Shown: positions 7,693-16,483 of the stretch, in pieces
Layout of the letters: each line of letters starts with the position of its first letter
Numbering within the stretch: the first letter of the stretch is position 1
Origin: Pseudomonas anguilliseptica
Lineage (GTDB): Bacteria; Pseudomonadota; Gammaproteobacteria; Pseudomonadales; Pseudomonadaceae
Reading direction: 5' to 3'
NCBI RefSeq assembly: GCF_900105355.1
Contig: NZ_FNSC01000001.1
Location: forward strand, 2,418,001-2,482,000
DNA: 64,000 nucleotides
Notes under the pieces: model-generated
Database searches by the model: none
Told to the model about the DNA's origin: nothing
Seen by the model: only the letters and a program-made list of their open reading frames with translations
Translations under genes and position numbers: made by a program

Positions 7693-9345
7693 ATGAAACG
7701 CACCGGTACCCGCTTCCGTCCGCGCCTAGTTCAGGGTGATTACGATGCCATCATCATCGGCTCCGGTATCGGCGGCCTGACCACCGCCGCGTTGTTGGCC
7801 AAGCTCGGCAAGCGCGTGTGTGTGCTGGAGCAGCACTACACCGCAGGCGGCTACACCCACAGCTATGAGCGCGAAGGCTACGAGTGGGATGTGGGCGTGC
7901 ATTACATCGGCGAGGTGCATAAACCCTGGTCGGCGATCCGGCGGGTGTTCGATGTGATCAGCGACGGCAAGCTCGAATGGGCGCCAATGGATGCGCACTA
8001 TGACCGCGTCGTGATCGGCGAGCAGACTTACGACTACGTGGCCGGACGCGAGGAATTCAAGGCGGAGATGGCGCGCCACTTTCCCGGGGAAACTGCGGTG
8101 CTGGAGCGCTATGTCGACCTGCTGAGCGAAGTCAGCGCCAAGGTGCCGCGCTTCTTCGCCGGGCAAGCCCTGCCGCGTTCACTGGGCATGCTCTACAGCA
8201 AGCTACGCCGTTTCTGGCTGCCGGATTACTTCTTCAAAACCACCCGTGAAGTGCTCGAAGGCCTGACCGACAATCAGGAGTTGATAGGCGTGCTCACCGC
8301 GCAATGGGGTGATTACGGCCTGCCGCCGGCTGAAGCCGCATTTGTGATGCACGCGATGGTCGCCAAGCACTACATCACCGGCGGTAACTACCCGGTGGGC
8401 GGCGCGACGAAGATTTCCGAAACCATTATCCCGGTGATCGAAGCCGCGGGCGGCCAGGTGTTCACCTATGCCGGGGTCGACAAGATCCTGGTGGAGAACG
8501 GTCGCGCGGTCGGTGTGCGCATGCAGAAAGACGGCTTCGAGATCCGCGCGCCACAGATCGTCAGCTGCGCCGGTCTGGTGCCGACCTATACCCGTCTACT
8601 CGACCATCAGGTGGCCAGTGACCATGGCCTGCTGGAGCAACTGCCCAAGGTCAAACTGTCGGCTGCCACCCTTTGCCTGTACGCCGGCTTCAAGGGCAGC
8701 GCCGCCGAGCTGAAACTGCCGAAGACCAATTACTGGGTCTACCCGACCCACAACCACGACCATAACGTCAGCAGCTTTATGGCCGGGCAGAACCCGGCGA
8801 TGCCGCTGATCTACATCAGCTTCCCCTCGGCCAAGGACCCGGCCTGGGATGCGCATTATCCGAACAAGGCCACGGTGGAGATCGTCGCACCGACCCAGCC
8901 GCAGTGGTTCGCCCAGTGGAAGGGCACAACCTGGGGCAAGCGCGGCGCCGACTACGAGGCGTTCAAGGCCGAGCTGACCGAGCAGTTGCTGGAAACTCTC
9001 TACCAGCATCAGCCGCAACTGCGCGGCGCGCTGGATTTCTGCGAGCTGGGCACGCCGCTGTCCACCGAGTGGTACCAGTGGAACGAGCAGGGCGAGATCT
9101 ACGGCATCGACCACACGGTAGAGCGCTTCGAACAGCACTGGATTCACAGCCAGACGCCGATCAAGGGCCTGTATCTGACTGGCGCCGATACAGTGACTGC
9201 AGGGGTAGGCGGGGCGCTGATGGCCGGGGTACTGACTGCCTCACGCATGCTGGGTTGGCGTGGTTACAAGGTCGGCAAATTGTTGAAAAGCTGGAAGGCG
9301 GAAACTGCCGCCGATGGCAGTGCGGCGGCGGATGTGGCTGGCTAA
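7693..9345 (+). CDS. NAD(P)/FAD-dependent oxidoreductase, phytoene desaturase / retinol saturase-like
   Basis: 550 aa. The dinucleotide-binding fold is at residues 19-48 (AIIIGSGIGGLTTAALLAKLG ending in the acidic VLEQH strand), followed by TAGGYTHSYEREGYEWDVGVHYIG, typical of carotenoid desaturase/isomerase and retinol-saturase relatives. The C-terminal FAD motif is GLYLTGADTVTAGVGGALMAG. An AGGAG ribosome site lies five bases before the ATG. The real substrate is unknown; no carotenoid genes lie nearby. It is divergent from padR with two operator-like palindromes between, so it is probably the PadR target. Its stop overlaps the convergent small gene by 4 bp. Confidence 0.85.
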   Translation: MKRTGTRFRPRLVQGDYDAIIIGSGIGGLTTAALLAKLGKRVCVLEQHYTAGGYTHSYEREGYEWDVGVHYIGEVHKPWSAIRRVFDVISDGKLEWAPMDAHYDRVVIGEQTYDYVAGREEFKAEMARHFPGETAVLERYVDLLSEVSAKVPRFFAGQALPRSLGMLYSKLRRFWLPDYFFKTTREVLEGLTDNQELIGVLTAQWGDYGLPPAEAAFVMHAMVAKHYITGGNYPVGGATKISETIIPVIEAAGGQVFTYAGVDKILVENGRAVGVRMQKDGFEIRAPQIVSCAGLVPTYTRLLDHQVASDHGLLEQLPKVKLSAATLCLYAGFKGSAAELKLPKTNYWVYPTHNHDHNVSSFMAGQNPAMPLIYISFPSAKDPAWDAHYPNKATVEIVAPTQPQWFAQWKGTTWGKRGADYEAFKAELTEQLLETLYQHQPQLRGALDFCELGTPLSTEWYQWNEQGEIYGIDHTVERFEQHWIHSQTPIKGLYLTGADTVTAGVGGALMAGVLTASRMLGWRGYKVGKLLKSWKAETAADGSAAADVAG

Positions 9346-9539
9346 ACCATCACGTCGACGCTATTGCCCAGGTTAGGCGGATTACTCGGCAGGCTGGCTG
9401 GCGTAGCGGCCTGCACCAGGCCGCCGATGCTGGCAGCCTGCAGTTCCAGAGTCTTGCGCAGCAACAGCAATGAGGCCAGGGCAGAGGCCTGCGCCGCTGC
9501 CTGGGTCGACACCTGACTGGTCAGGCCGCTGAGTTCCAT
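9342..9539 (-). CDS. YjfB-like small protein (putative motility protein family)
   Basis: 65-aa Ala/Leu-rich protein. Its layout (short polar N-terminus, QAAAQASALASLLLLRKTLELQ helix, then a Pro/Asn tail) resembles the YjfB 'putative motility protein' family, which is 60-65 aa. No function is established for that family. A purine-rich GAGAGGGG precedes the start. The stop overlaps the convergent oxidoreductase stop. It could form a unit with msrA upstream, from which it is separated by 18 bp. Confidence 0.6.
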   Translation of the reverse strand: MELSGLTSQVSTQAAAQASALASLLLLRKTLELQAASIGGLVQAATPASLPSNPPNLGNSVDVMV

Positions 9540-9557
9540 CGTGCTATCCCCTCTCTA

Positions 9558-10205
9558 TCAGCCCGGCAGGCAGGTTCCCGTTCCGCCCAGGCCGCAATAG
9601 CCGTCGGGGTTCTTCGCCAGGTACTGCTGGTGATAAGCATCAGCGTAGTAGAACGGCGGGGCCTCGCGTACTTCGGTGGTAATGGCGCCGTAACCGGCTT
9701 TGCTCAACTCCGCCTGGAACTGCGCCTGGCTGTTCTGCGCGGCGGCCAGCTGTTCGGCGCCGTAGCAGTAAATCGCCGAACGGTACTGGCTGCCGATGTC
9801 GTTGCCCTGGCGCATGCCCTGGGTTGGGTTGTGCGCCTCCCAGAACACTTTCAGCAGTGTGGCGTAGCTGGTGACCTGTGGGTCGAATACCACCAGCACC
9901 ACTTCGGTGTGGCCGGTCAGGCCCGAGCAGGTTTCGTCATAGGTTGGGTTCGGCGTATGGCCGCCGGCATAGCCGACCGCCGTGCTCCACACGCCCGGTT
10001 GTTGCCAGAAGCGCCGTTCGGCGCCCCAGAAACAACCCATGGCGAATACCGCCTGCTCAAGCCCCTCGGGGAATGGGCCCTGCAAGGCATTGCCATTGAC
10101 GAAGTGTGCGGTGGGCACTGCCATCGCTTCGGCACGGCCAGGCAGTGCCTGCTCGGCGCTGGGCAGTTCGAGTTTGTGGGCGAGAATTTGCGAACGCAGA
10201 ACCAT
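9558..10205 (-). CDS. msrA: peptide-methionine (S)-S-oxide reductase MsrA
   Basis: 215 aa from [19 protein letters not shown], the usual Pseudomonas MsrA start; a frame-open extension of 11 residues upstream is not needed. It reduces methionine-S-sulfoxide in proteins and free methionine during oxidative-stress repair. The catalytic cysteine lies in [15 protein letters not shown]. Downstream [12 protein letters not shown] and [19 protein letters not shown] segments match the family (here [15 protein letters not shown]). The C-terminal [10 protein letters not shown] holds the candidate recycling cysteines. It lies downstream of the broken GGDEF/EAL gene on the same strand. Confidence 0.95.
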   Translation of the reverse strand: MVLRSQILAHKLELPSAEQALPGRAEAMAVPTAHFVNGNALQGPFPEGLEQAVFAMGCFWGAERRFWQQPGVWSTAVGYAGGHTPNPTYDETCSGLTGHTEVVLVVFDPQVTSYATLLKVFWEAHNPTQGMRQGNDIGSQYRSAIYCYGAEQLAAAQNSQAQFQAELSKAGYGAITTEVREAPPFYYADAYHQQYLAKNPDGYCGLGGTGTCLPG

Positions 10206-10842
10206 GAGCCATTTCCTCAGCAGAAGCATGTGTGTCATAGACCTTTAGAGGCCAGGCTTGTTACAGCTAGCCTCGGTTGGGATAGCGCCTGAGGCTTTCC
10301 AGCAGGTCGCGGCTGGCGATGGGTTTGTCGAACAGGTAGCCCTGGCCGATATCGCATTGCTGGCGCCGGAGAAAGTTCAACTGCGCGGCTGTCTCGATAC
10401 CTTCAGCTACCACCTTGAGTTTCAGGTTGTGCGCCATGGCAATCACTGCCGAGGTGATTTCCATGTCGTCCTGATTCTCCGGGATGTCCTTGATAAAGCT
10501 GCGATCGATCTTGATCACGTCGATGGGGAATTTCTTCAGGTAGCTGAGCGAGGAGTAGCCGGTGCCGAAGTCGTCCATGGCCAGTGTCAGGCCCAGGCTT
10601 TTCAGGCGGCTGAGCTGATGGCGGGTGTCATCGGTGGCTTCCAGCAGCAGGCTTTCGGTCAACTCCAGCTCGAGCAGGGCCGAGCTGTTCCTCGTTAAGG
10701 ATGGCGGCGATCTCGCCAACCAGGTCCGGGTCGGAGAACTGTTTGGGCGACAGGTTGATGGCCATCTGCAGCGGCGCATGGCCGACGGCGATCAACTGTT
10801 TGCTCATGCGGCAGGCCTGACGCGTGACCCATTTGCCGATAG

Positions 10843-12034
10843 GGATCCTCTGAAGTAGCCATGCATTTCTGGCTGACGTCAGCCTCTGCTGATTTCGAAA
10901 GTGATAAATCGATCAAAAACGATCAGATTACCGGCTCATTTCTGTGTTTTTAGCCGCCGCGAGCACCTCGCGGCAGCCATTTCCAGCATTACGGGCGCAC
11001 CTCTCCTGCATTCGTCAGTAAATGTCGGCGCGCCATCCACAGATTTGACAGCGCGAATAAAGTCACCAGTTGCGCCGTGTTTTTGACCAGGCCACGGAAG
11101 CGCGTCTTCACATAACCGAACTGACGCTTGATCACCCGAAACGGATGCTCGACCTTGGCTCGCACTTGGGCCTTGGCCTTCTCGATTTTGCGCTTGGCTT
11201 TGTACAGCGCGCTGCGCTTACCGAGTTTCTTGTAAGTGCTACGCCGTGCTGCAACCTGCCAGATCACTTGACGGCCCTCATGCTCGGGGCGCTTCTCGAC
11301 ACCGGTATATCCGGCATCGGCCCCCACCATGTTTTCCTCGCCGTGCAGCAGCTTATCGACCTGGGTGACATCCGCCACGTTGGCGGCAGTACCCACCACG
11401 CTGTGCACCAAGCCAGACTCGTCATCCACCCCGATGTGCGCCTTCATGCCGAAGTAATACTGATTGCCTTTCTTGGTTGAGTGCATCTCAGGGTCACGCT
11501 TACCGTTCTTGTTCTTGGTTGAACTCGGCGCGTTGATCAGCGTGGCATCGACGATGGTGCCTTGGCGCAGCGACAAACCACGGTCACCCAGGTAGCCATT
11601 GATCACGGCCAGGATGCCGGCAGCCAGTTCGTGTTTTTCCAGCAAGCGGCGGAAGTTGAGGATGGTGGTTTCGTCAGGAATGCGCTCCAGAGTCAGCCCG
11701 GCAAACTGGCGTAGGATGGTGGTCTCGTACAGCGCCTCTTCCATCGCCGGATCGCTGTAACCGAACCAGTTTTGCATCAGATGCACTCGCAGCATCGCCA
11801 TCAGCGGATAGGACGGTCGGCCGCCTTCACCCTTTGGATAATGCGGCTCGATCAAAGCGATCAACCCTTTCCATGGCACTACCCGATCCATCTCGATCAG
11901 GAACAATTCTTTGCGGGTCTGCTTGCGCTTGCCGGCGTACTCGGCGTCGGCGAAGGTCATCTGCTTCATCGGAAAACTCGGCGGGTGGAGTGCGGATATT
12001 TTGCCAAAATCAGGAAGTCTTTTTCAGACCATCC
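10843..12034 (-). mobile_element. IS5-group insertion sequence, copy C (1192 bp)
   Basis: Complete copy flanked by ATAG at 10839-10842 and 12035-12038. It is inserted inside the EAL coding region of the GGDEF/EAL gene, in the same orientation as that gene. Its tnp-5' end reads inward GGATGGTCTGAAAAAG and its tnp-3' end GGATCCTCTGAAGTAG. The tnp-5' end therefore carries the TGG triplet that other copies have only at the opposite end. The subterminal hairpin is at 10951-10979. Confidence 0.97.
10989..11969 (-). CDS. IS5-family transposase (copy C)
   Basis: 326-aa intact DDE transposase. Catalytic positions D141, D218 (GADAGYTGVEKRPE) and E274 are kept. It is a separate variant, with NKNGKRDPEMHSTKKG, EENMVGADAG and RGLVKNTAQ. 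It starts at the shared MKQMTF. Confidence 0.96.
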   Translation of the reverse strand: MKQMTFADAEYAGKRKQTRKELFLIEMDRVVPWKGLIALIEPHYPKGEGGRPSYPLMAMLRVHLMQNWFGYSDPAMEEALYETTILRQFAGLTLERIPDETTILNFRRLLEKHELAAGILAVINGYLGDRGLSLRQGTIVDATLINAPSSTKNKNGKRDPEMHSTKKGNQYYFGMKAHIGVDDESGLVHSVVGTAANVADVTQVDKLLHGEENMVGADAGYTGVEKRPEHEGRQVIWQVAARRSTYKKLGKRSALYKAKRKIEKAKAQVRAKVEHPFRVIKRQFGYVKTRFRGLVKNTAQLVTLFALSNLWMARRHLLTNAGEVRP

Positions 12035-14176
12035 ATAGGGATGATCAGCCCGGTTTCTTCCGCCACGCTGATAAATTTGTCCGGGCTGATCATGCCCTTG
12101 TCCGGGTGATGCCAGCGTAGCAGCGCTTCCAGGCCCAGCAGCCGGCCGCTCTTCAGGCACAGCTTGGGCTGGTAGAACACCTCCAGCTCGTTCTGCATCA
12201 GCGCGCGGCGCAGGTTGCTCTCGACGAACAGCTTGTAGTGCGCTTCGGCGTTCAGCGCATCGGTAAACACCTGCAGCTGGTTTTTGCCGTTGGCCTTGGC
12301 TTTATGCAGGGCCAGGCCAGTGTGCTTCATCAGGGTCTGCGGATCATCGCCATGTTCGGGCGCGCAGCCCAGGCCGATGGAGCCGGTGACGCTGATCAGC
12401 TGGTTGTCGACAAACAGCGGCTTGTCCAGGGTGTGCAGCAGCTTCTGCGCTACCCGTTGGCTGTCGGCCTGATTGGTGTCGAGCAGCACGGCAAACTCGT
12501 TGCTGGCAAAGCGCGCCAGCACGCTGCTAAGGGGCAGGGTGTTGCGCAAACGGCGCGCCAGGCTGACCAGCAGTTTGTCGCCAGTCTGGTGGCCGAGGCT
12601 GTCGTTGATCCGCTTGAAGTTGTCGATATCCACCAGCAGCAGGCTGATCGGTTTGCCTGGGTGTTCGCTGAAGTGGCTTTCCAGCGAACGGATAAAGGCG
12701 TAGCGGTTGCCCAGTCCGGTCAGGTTGTCGCGAAAGGCCAGGCGCTCGATATGCTGTTGCGCCTGTTTGTTCGCGGTAACGTCTTCGTAGATGCCGATGT
12801 AGTGAGTCAGGCTGCCATCGTCGGCATGTACCTTGGACAGCGACAACTGACCCCAGTAAGGGTCGAGGTTTTTCCTCCGGCTCTTGAATTCACCTTGCCA
12901 GCTGTTGTGTTCGGCCAGGCTGGAACGGGCATCGAACAGCAGGTCGCTGAGGTTCTCCAGGGCGGGGATTTCTGACAGACGGCGGCCCTGTACTTCGCTG
13001 GCGCTGTACAGAGTGATGGCGGTAAAGCTCGGGTTGACGTACTCCACCAGGCCGTCGCGGTCGAGCAGGATAAAGGCGCTGGAGCTCTGCTCGACGGCGC
13101 GCTGGAACAGGTACAGGGCATTGGTTGCCGAGCGGCGTTGCTGGTTGGTCAGCACCTGGGCGTACTGGTCGGCCAGTTCGCCGGCAAAGGCGATTTCGTC
13201 GGCCTGCCAGGTGCGCGGCGTGCCGATATGCTCCAGGCACAGCACGCCCACCACTTCGCCCGCGATGCGGATACTGGCATCGAGCATGGCAGTGATGCCC
13301 ATGGGCTGCAGGTAGCTGCTGCTCAGCTCGCAGGTGCGTGGGTCCTGGTGTGCGTCATGCGCGTCCAGGGCGCGGCCGCTGTGCAGTGCCTGCAGGTAGG
13401 CGGGGTAGGCGCTGGCATCAATGTCGGCCTGGTCGATATGCCGGCCCTGCTCCTGTTGGTACAGGGCCACCGATTGCAGCACATGTTGATTGAGATTCCA
13501 GATGCCGACGCGGCTGACGCCATACAGCTCGCAGGCGCTTTTGCTGATCAGCTCAGCGGCTTCACGCAAGGGATCGCTGTCGCCGTATGATGGCGCGCGA
13601 GGGTGACGATCAACTGTTGCTGGGCCTGTGTACGTTGCTGTTGCGCTTGCAGCTCGGCCTGGCTGCGCTGGTATAGCTCGAGGGTTTGTGGCGAAGGAGC
13701 GCTCTGCTCGTTCATCACCAGCAGATAGCCGCGTAGCAGGTGGCGGCCGCGTTGCTCGAAGGCTTCGCCCACTTCCATCAGCGTCAGACTGCCGCGTGGG
13801 GTGTGCAGGCAGTACTGCACGCTGTAGTGGCGACGGTCGGCCAGCTGCTGCGCAATGTTGTCGTGCAGCTGGTGGCGAGCCGCGGGTTCCATCAGGCTGG
13901 CGTAGGGCGCATCAAGCAGGGAGCAGAGTTCGTGAGCGGGCAGGCCAAACTGTTCTTCGCAGCCCGCGTCGAGGTACAGCAGAGCCCAGCTGGCCTCATT
14001 CAAGCGCTCGAAACGTAGTAAGCCAAGGCGCGAAGGCACTGGCAACTGCGTCACAACCTCGGCCGCTAAACGACTTGCGGCATCGGGATGGCTTTTCATT
14101 CGGTGGCTGGCTTCCAGTATGCTGATCGAAGCGGCAATCGACTCACTTCATTTATAGCGTCGGGTAAGGGTGCATC

Positions 14177-14707
14177 ATGCAATTGCGACTGACAAGAAAA
14201 CTAATATCCGCAGTGCTGCTAAGCAGCTGTATGGCCATCTCACCGGTGTTCGCCGCTGAGCCTGACACGGGTTTGAGCAGTGCCGAACAGGGCAATTATC
14301 TGCTCGAATTGAAACGCCTTTATCTGACCCAGAATGACCGCCAGGCGTTGTTGGCGCATTGCAATGATCTGCTGAAAACCTACGCCCTGCGCGCCGCCTA
14401 TCAGGTCGGTCAGGCGCAGCGCCAGGACCTGCTTTATCAGCTGCGCCAGGGCGAGTCCGGCGAGCTGTTGCTACGCGAAGAAACCCGTGGTCAGCAGGGT
14501 ACCGATATTGCCGTGCGCAACCAGCGGGTGCCGCTGTTTGGTGTCGATCCTTTCGTGCGTTACGAGTGCCCAACCAGCGGCATCAGCTGTGTGTTGCGCA
14601 ACCCCAACGATGGCAGCCCAATGCTGACCATCGTGCGTGATCACAAGGGGGCCGCCGAACTGGCCAAGGCCCTGAGCTTTCTGATCCGTAATCTGCAGAA
14701 AGGCTGA
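14177..14707 (+). CDS. exported hypothetical protein
   Basis: 176 aa. The N-terminus RKLISAVLLSSCMAISPVFAA is a classical signal peptide with likely cleavage after VFA. The mature part has a helical, Gln-rich segment (about residues 38-95) and two cysteines in RYECPTSGISCVL that could form a disulfide. I do not recognise the family; it looks like a conserved Pseudomonas periplasmic protein. It is divergent from the broken GGDEF/EAL gene and convergent with aceF, sharing the terminator at 14743-14771. Confidence 0.75.
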   Translation: MQLRLTRKLISAVLLSSCMAISPVFAAEPDTGLSSAEQGNYLLELKRLYLTQNDRQALLAHCNDLLKTYALRAAYQVGQAQRQDLLYQLRQGESGELLLREETRGQQGTDIAVRNQRVPLFGVDPFVRYECPTSGISCVLRNPNDGSPMLTIVRDHKGAAELAKALSFLIRNLQKG

Positions 14708-14742
14708 TCGCCTTCCGCACCTTTTGCCGCGACTGCAGGCCT

Positions 14743-14771
14743 AAAAAAAACCCCGCCGAAAGGGGCGGGGT
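14743..14771 (-). terminator. intrinsic terminator of aceEF
   Basis: The stem ACCCCGCC / GGCGGGGT with a small loop, read on the minus strand, is followed by eight consecutive T residues (AAAAAAAA on the plus strand at 14743-14750). It lies 37 bp past the aceF stop. Confidence 0.9.
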
Positions 14772-14807
14772 CGAGGGTACGAGCGTGGCTGCTCGAAAGT
14801 TGATGCG

Positions 14808-16472
14808 TTACAGCAGCATGGTGCGGATGTCCGCCAGTACGTCACCCAGTCGCTTGGTGAAGCGCGCCGCAGCGGCGCCGTTGATCACCCGGTGGTCGTA
14901 GGATAGCGACAGCGGCAGCATCAGCTTGGGCTGGAAGGCTTTGCCATCCCAGACCGGCTGGATGGTCGCCTTGCTCACACCCAGAATCGCCACTTCAGGA
15001 GCGTTGACGATCGGCGTAAAGCCGGTGCCGCCAATGTGGCCGAGGCTGGAGATGGTGAAGCAGGCACCCTGCATATCGTCGGCCGACAGCTTCTTGGTGC
15101 GCGCCTTCTCCGCCAGTGCGGCGGCTTCGGCAGCCAGTTGCAGCAGGCTCTTCTGATCGACGTTCTTGATCACCGGGACCAGCAGGCCATCCGGGGTGTC
15201 CACGGCAAAGCCGATGTGCACGTATTTCTTGCGGATGATCGCTTTGCCACTCGGCGCCAGTGAGCTGTTGAAGTCCGGCAATTCCTTGAGCAGGAAGGCG
15301 CAGGCCTTGAGCAGCAGCGGCAGCACGGTGAGCTTGACCCCAGCCTTTTCCGCCACGGCTTTCTGCGCGACGCGGAAGGCTTCCAGCTCGGTGATATCGG
15401 CCGAATCGAACTGGGTCACGTGCGGCACGTTGAGCCAGCTGCGATGCAGATTGTTGGCGCCGACCTGCATCAGGCGGGTCATCGCCACTTCTTCGATTTC
15501 ACCAAACTTGCTGAAGTCCACCACCGGGATCGGCGGGATACCGGCACCACCGGTTGCACCGGCGGCCGGTGCTTCCTTGGCCTTCTGCATCATCGCTTTG
15601 ACGTAAGCCTGCACGTCCTCTTTGAGCACGCGGCCTTTCGGGCCGGTGCCAGGCACTACGGCCAGCTCGACACCAAACTCGCGCGCCAGCAGGCGTACAG
15701 CCGGGCCGGCATGCACCTTGGCGCCGTCACGCTTGGGTGCTGCGGCAACGCTGGCAGCGGCGGCTGCCAGGGAGGCAATTGCGCTGACTTCGGCTGCGAC
15801 CGCTGGATGCGCACCGGCCGGAACCTTATGCACATCGCTTGCTGCAGTTGGTGCAGCAGCGGCAGGTGCGGCGGCCGGAGCAGCAGCGCCGGTCACTTTC
15901 AGCTTGAGGATGAAATCACCGGTGCCGACTTCGTCTTCCAGTTTGACGCTGATGCTTTCCACCACGCCGGCAGCCGGCGAGGGGATTTCCATGCTGGCCT
16001 TGTCCGACTCCAGGGTGATCAGCGACTGATCGGCTTCGACGCTATCGCCGACCTTGATCAGGATTTCGATGACCTTGGCTTTGCCGTCCGAGCCGATGTC
16101 CGGTACATGCACGTCCTGCACGTTGCTGCTGGCCTGCACGGCTGGCGCAGGTGCGGCGGCTGGAGCGGGAGCTGCAGTTGCAGCTGCTTTGGGTGCTTCT
16201 GCCGGTGCCGCAGCAGGCGCGGCTGGTGCTTGGGCAGCGCCTTCGGCTTCCAGCTCAAACAGCTCGTCGCCTTCTTTCAGGCGGTCGCCCAGCTTCACTT
16301 TCAGGCTTTTCACCACGCCGCCTTTCGGCGCGGGGATTTCCATACTGGCCTTGTCCGATTCCAGGGTCAGCACGCTCTGGTCGGCCTCGATGCGATCACC
16401 GACCTTGACCATCAGTTCGATTACTTCACCCTCACCACCACCGATGTCGGGTACGCGAATCAATTCACTCAT
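14808..16472 (-). CDS. aceF: pyruvate dehydrogenase E2, dihydrolipoamide acetyltransferase
   Basis: 554 aa. The E2 core transfers acetyl from lipoamide to CoA in the pyruvate dehydrogenase complex. Two lipoyl domains are visible, each with the ESDKASMEIP lipoylation loop (Lys41 and Lys157), separated by long Ala/Pro linkers. A peripheral subunit-binding domain follows (VRLLAREFGVELAVVPGTGPKGRVLKED, about residues 255-290). The C-terminal catalytic domain ends with SYDHRVINGAAAARF (active-site His and Asp). E. coli AceF has three lipoyl domains; two is the Pseudomonas/Azotobacter pattern variant. It lies 11 bp downstream of aceE, in one operon. Confidence 0.97.
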   Translation of the reverse strand: MSELIRVPDIGGGEGEVIELMVKVGDRIEADQSVLTLESDKASMEIPAPKGGVVKSLKVKLGDRLKEGDELFELEAEGAAQAPAAPAAAPAEAPKAAATAAPAPAAAPAPAVQASSNVQDVHVPDIGSDGKAKVIEILIKVGDSVEADQSLITLESDKASMEIPSPAAGVVESISVKLEDEVGTGDFILKLKVTGAAAPAAAPAAAAPTAASDVHKVPAGAHPAVAAEVSAIASLAAAAASVAAAPKRDGAKVHAGPAVRLLAREFGVELAVVPGTGPKGRVLKEDVQAYVKAMMQKAKEAPAAGATGGAGIPPIPVVDFSKFGEIEEVAMTRLMQVGANNLHRSWLNVPHVTQFDSADITELEAFRVAQKAVAEKAGVKLTVLPLLLKACAFLLKELPDFNSSLAPSGKAIIRKKYVHIGFAVDTPDGLLVPVIKNVDQKSLLQLAAEAAALAEKARTKKLSADDMQGACFTISSLGHIGGTGFTPIVNAPEVAILGVSKATIQPVWDGKAFQPKLMLPLSLSYDHRVINGAAAARFTKRLGDVLADIRTMLL

Positions 16473-16483
16473 CGTTTCGCTCC

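Larger units (their letters stand above)
10267..14099 (-). pseudogene. GAF/PAS/GGDEF/EAL protein gene, broken by IS copy C and two frameshifts
   Basis: A c-di-GMP signalling protein in pieces. The first piece (14099 to about 13590) encodes a PAS-like sensor of about 170 aa and ends out of frame. The second (about 13590 to 12035) holds GAF (SACELYGVSRVGIWNLNQ), PAS, a GGDEF domain whose signature is degenerate (RFASNEFAVLL), and the start of EAL (GLEALLRWHHPDKG). IS copy C interrupts the EAL domain at codon LIIP. Deleting the IS plus one ATAG restores ETGLIIPIGKWVTRQAC in frame. A further frameshift near 10676-10694 separates AAILNEEQL from ALLELELTES. The last piece keeps DDFGTGYSSL and IKIDRSFI. 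As it stands no complete EAL domain can be made. The frameshifts could be sequencing errors; the IS cannot. Confidence 0.9.
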
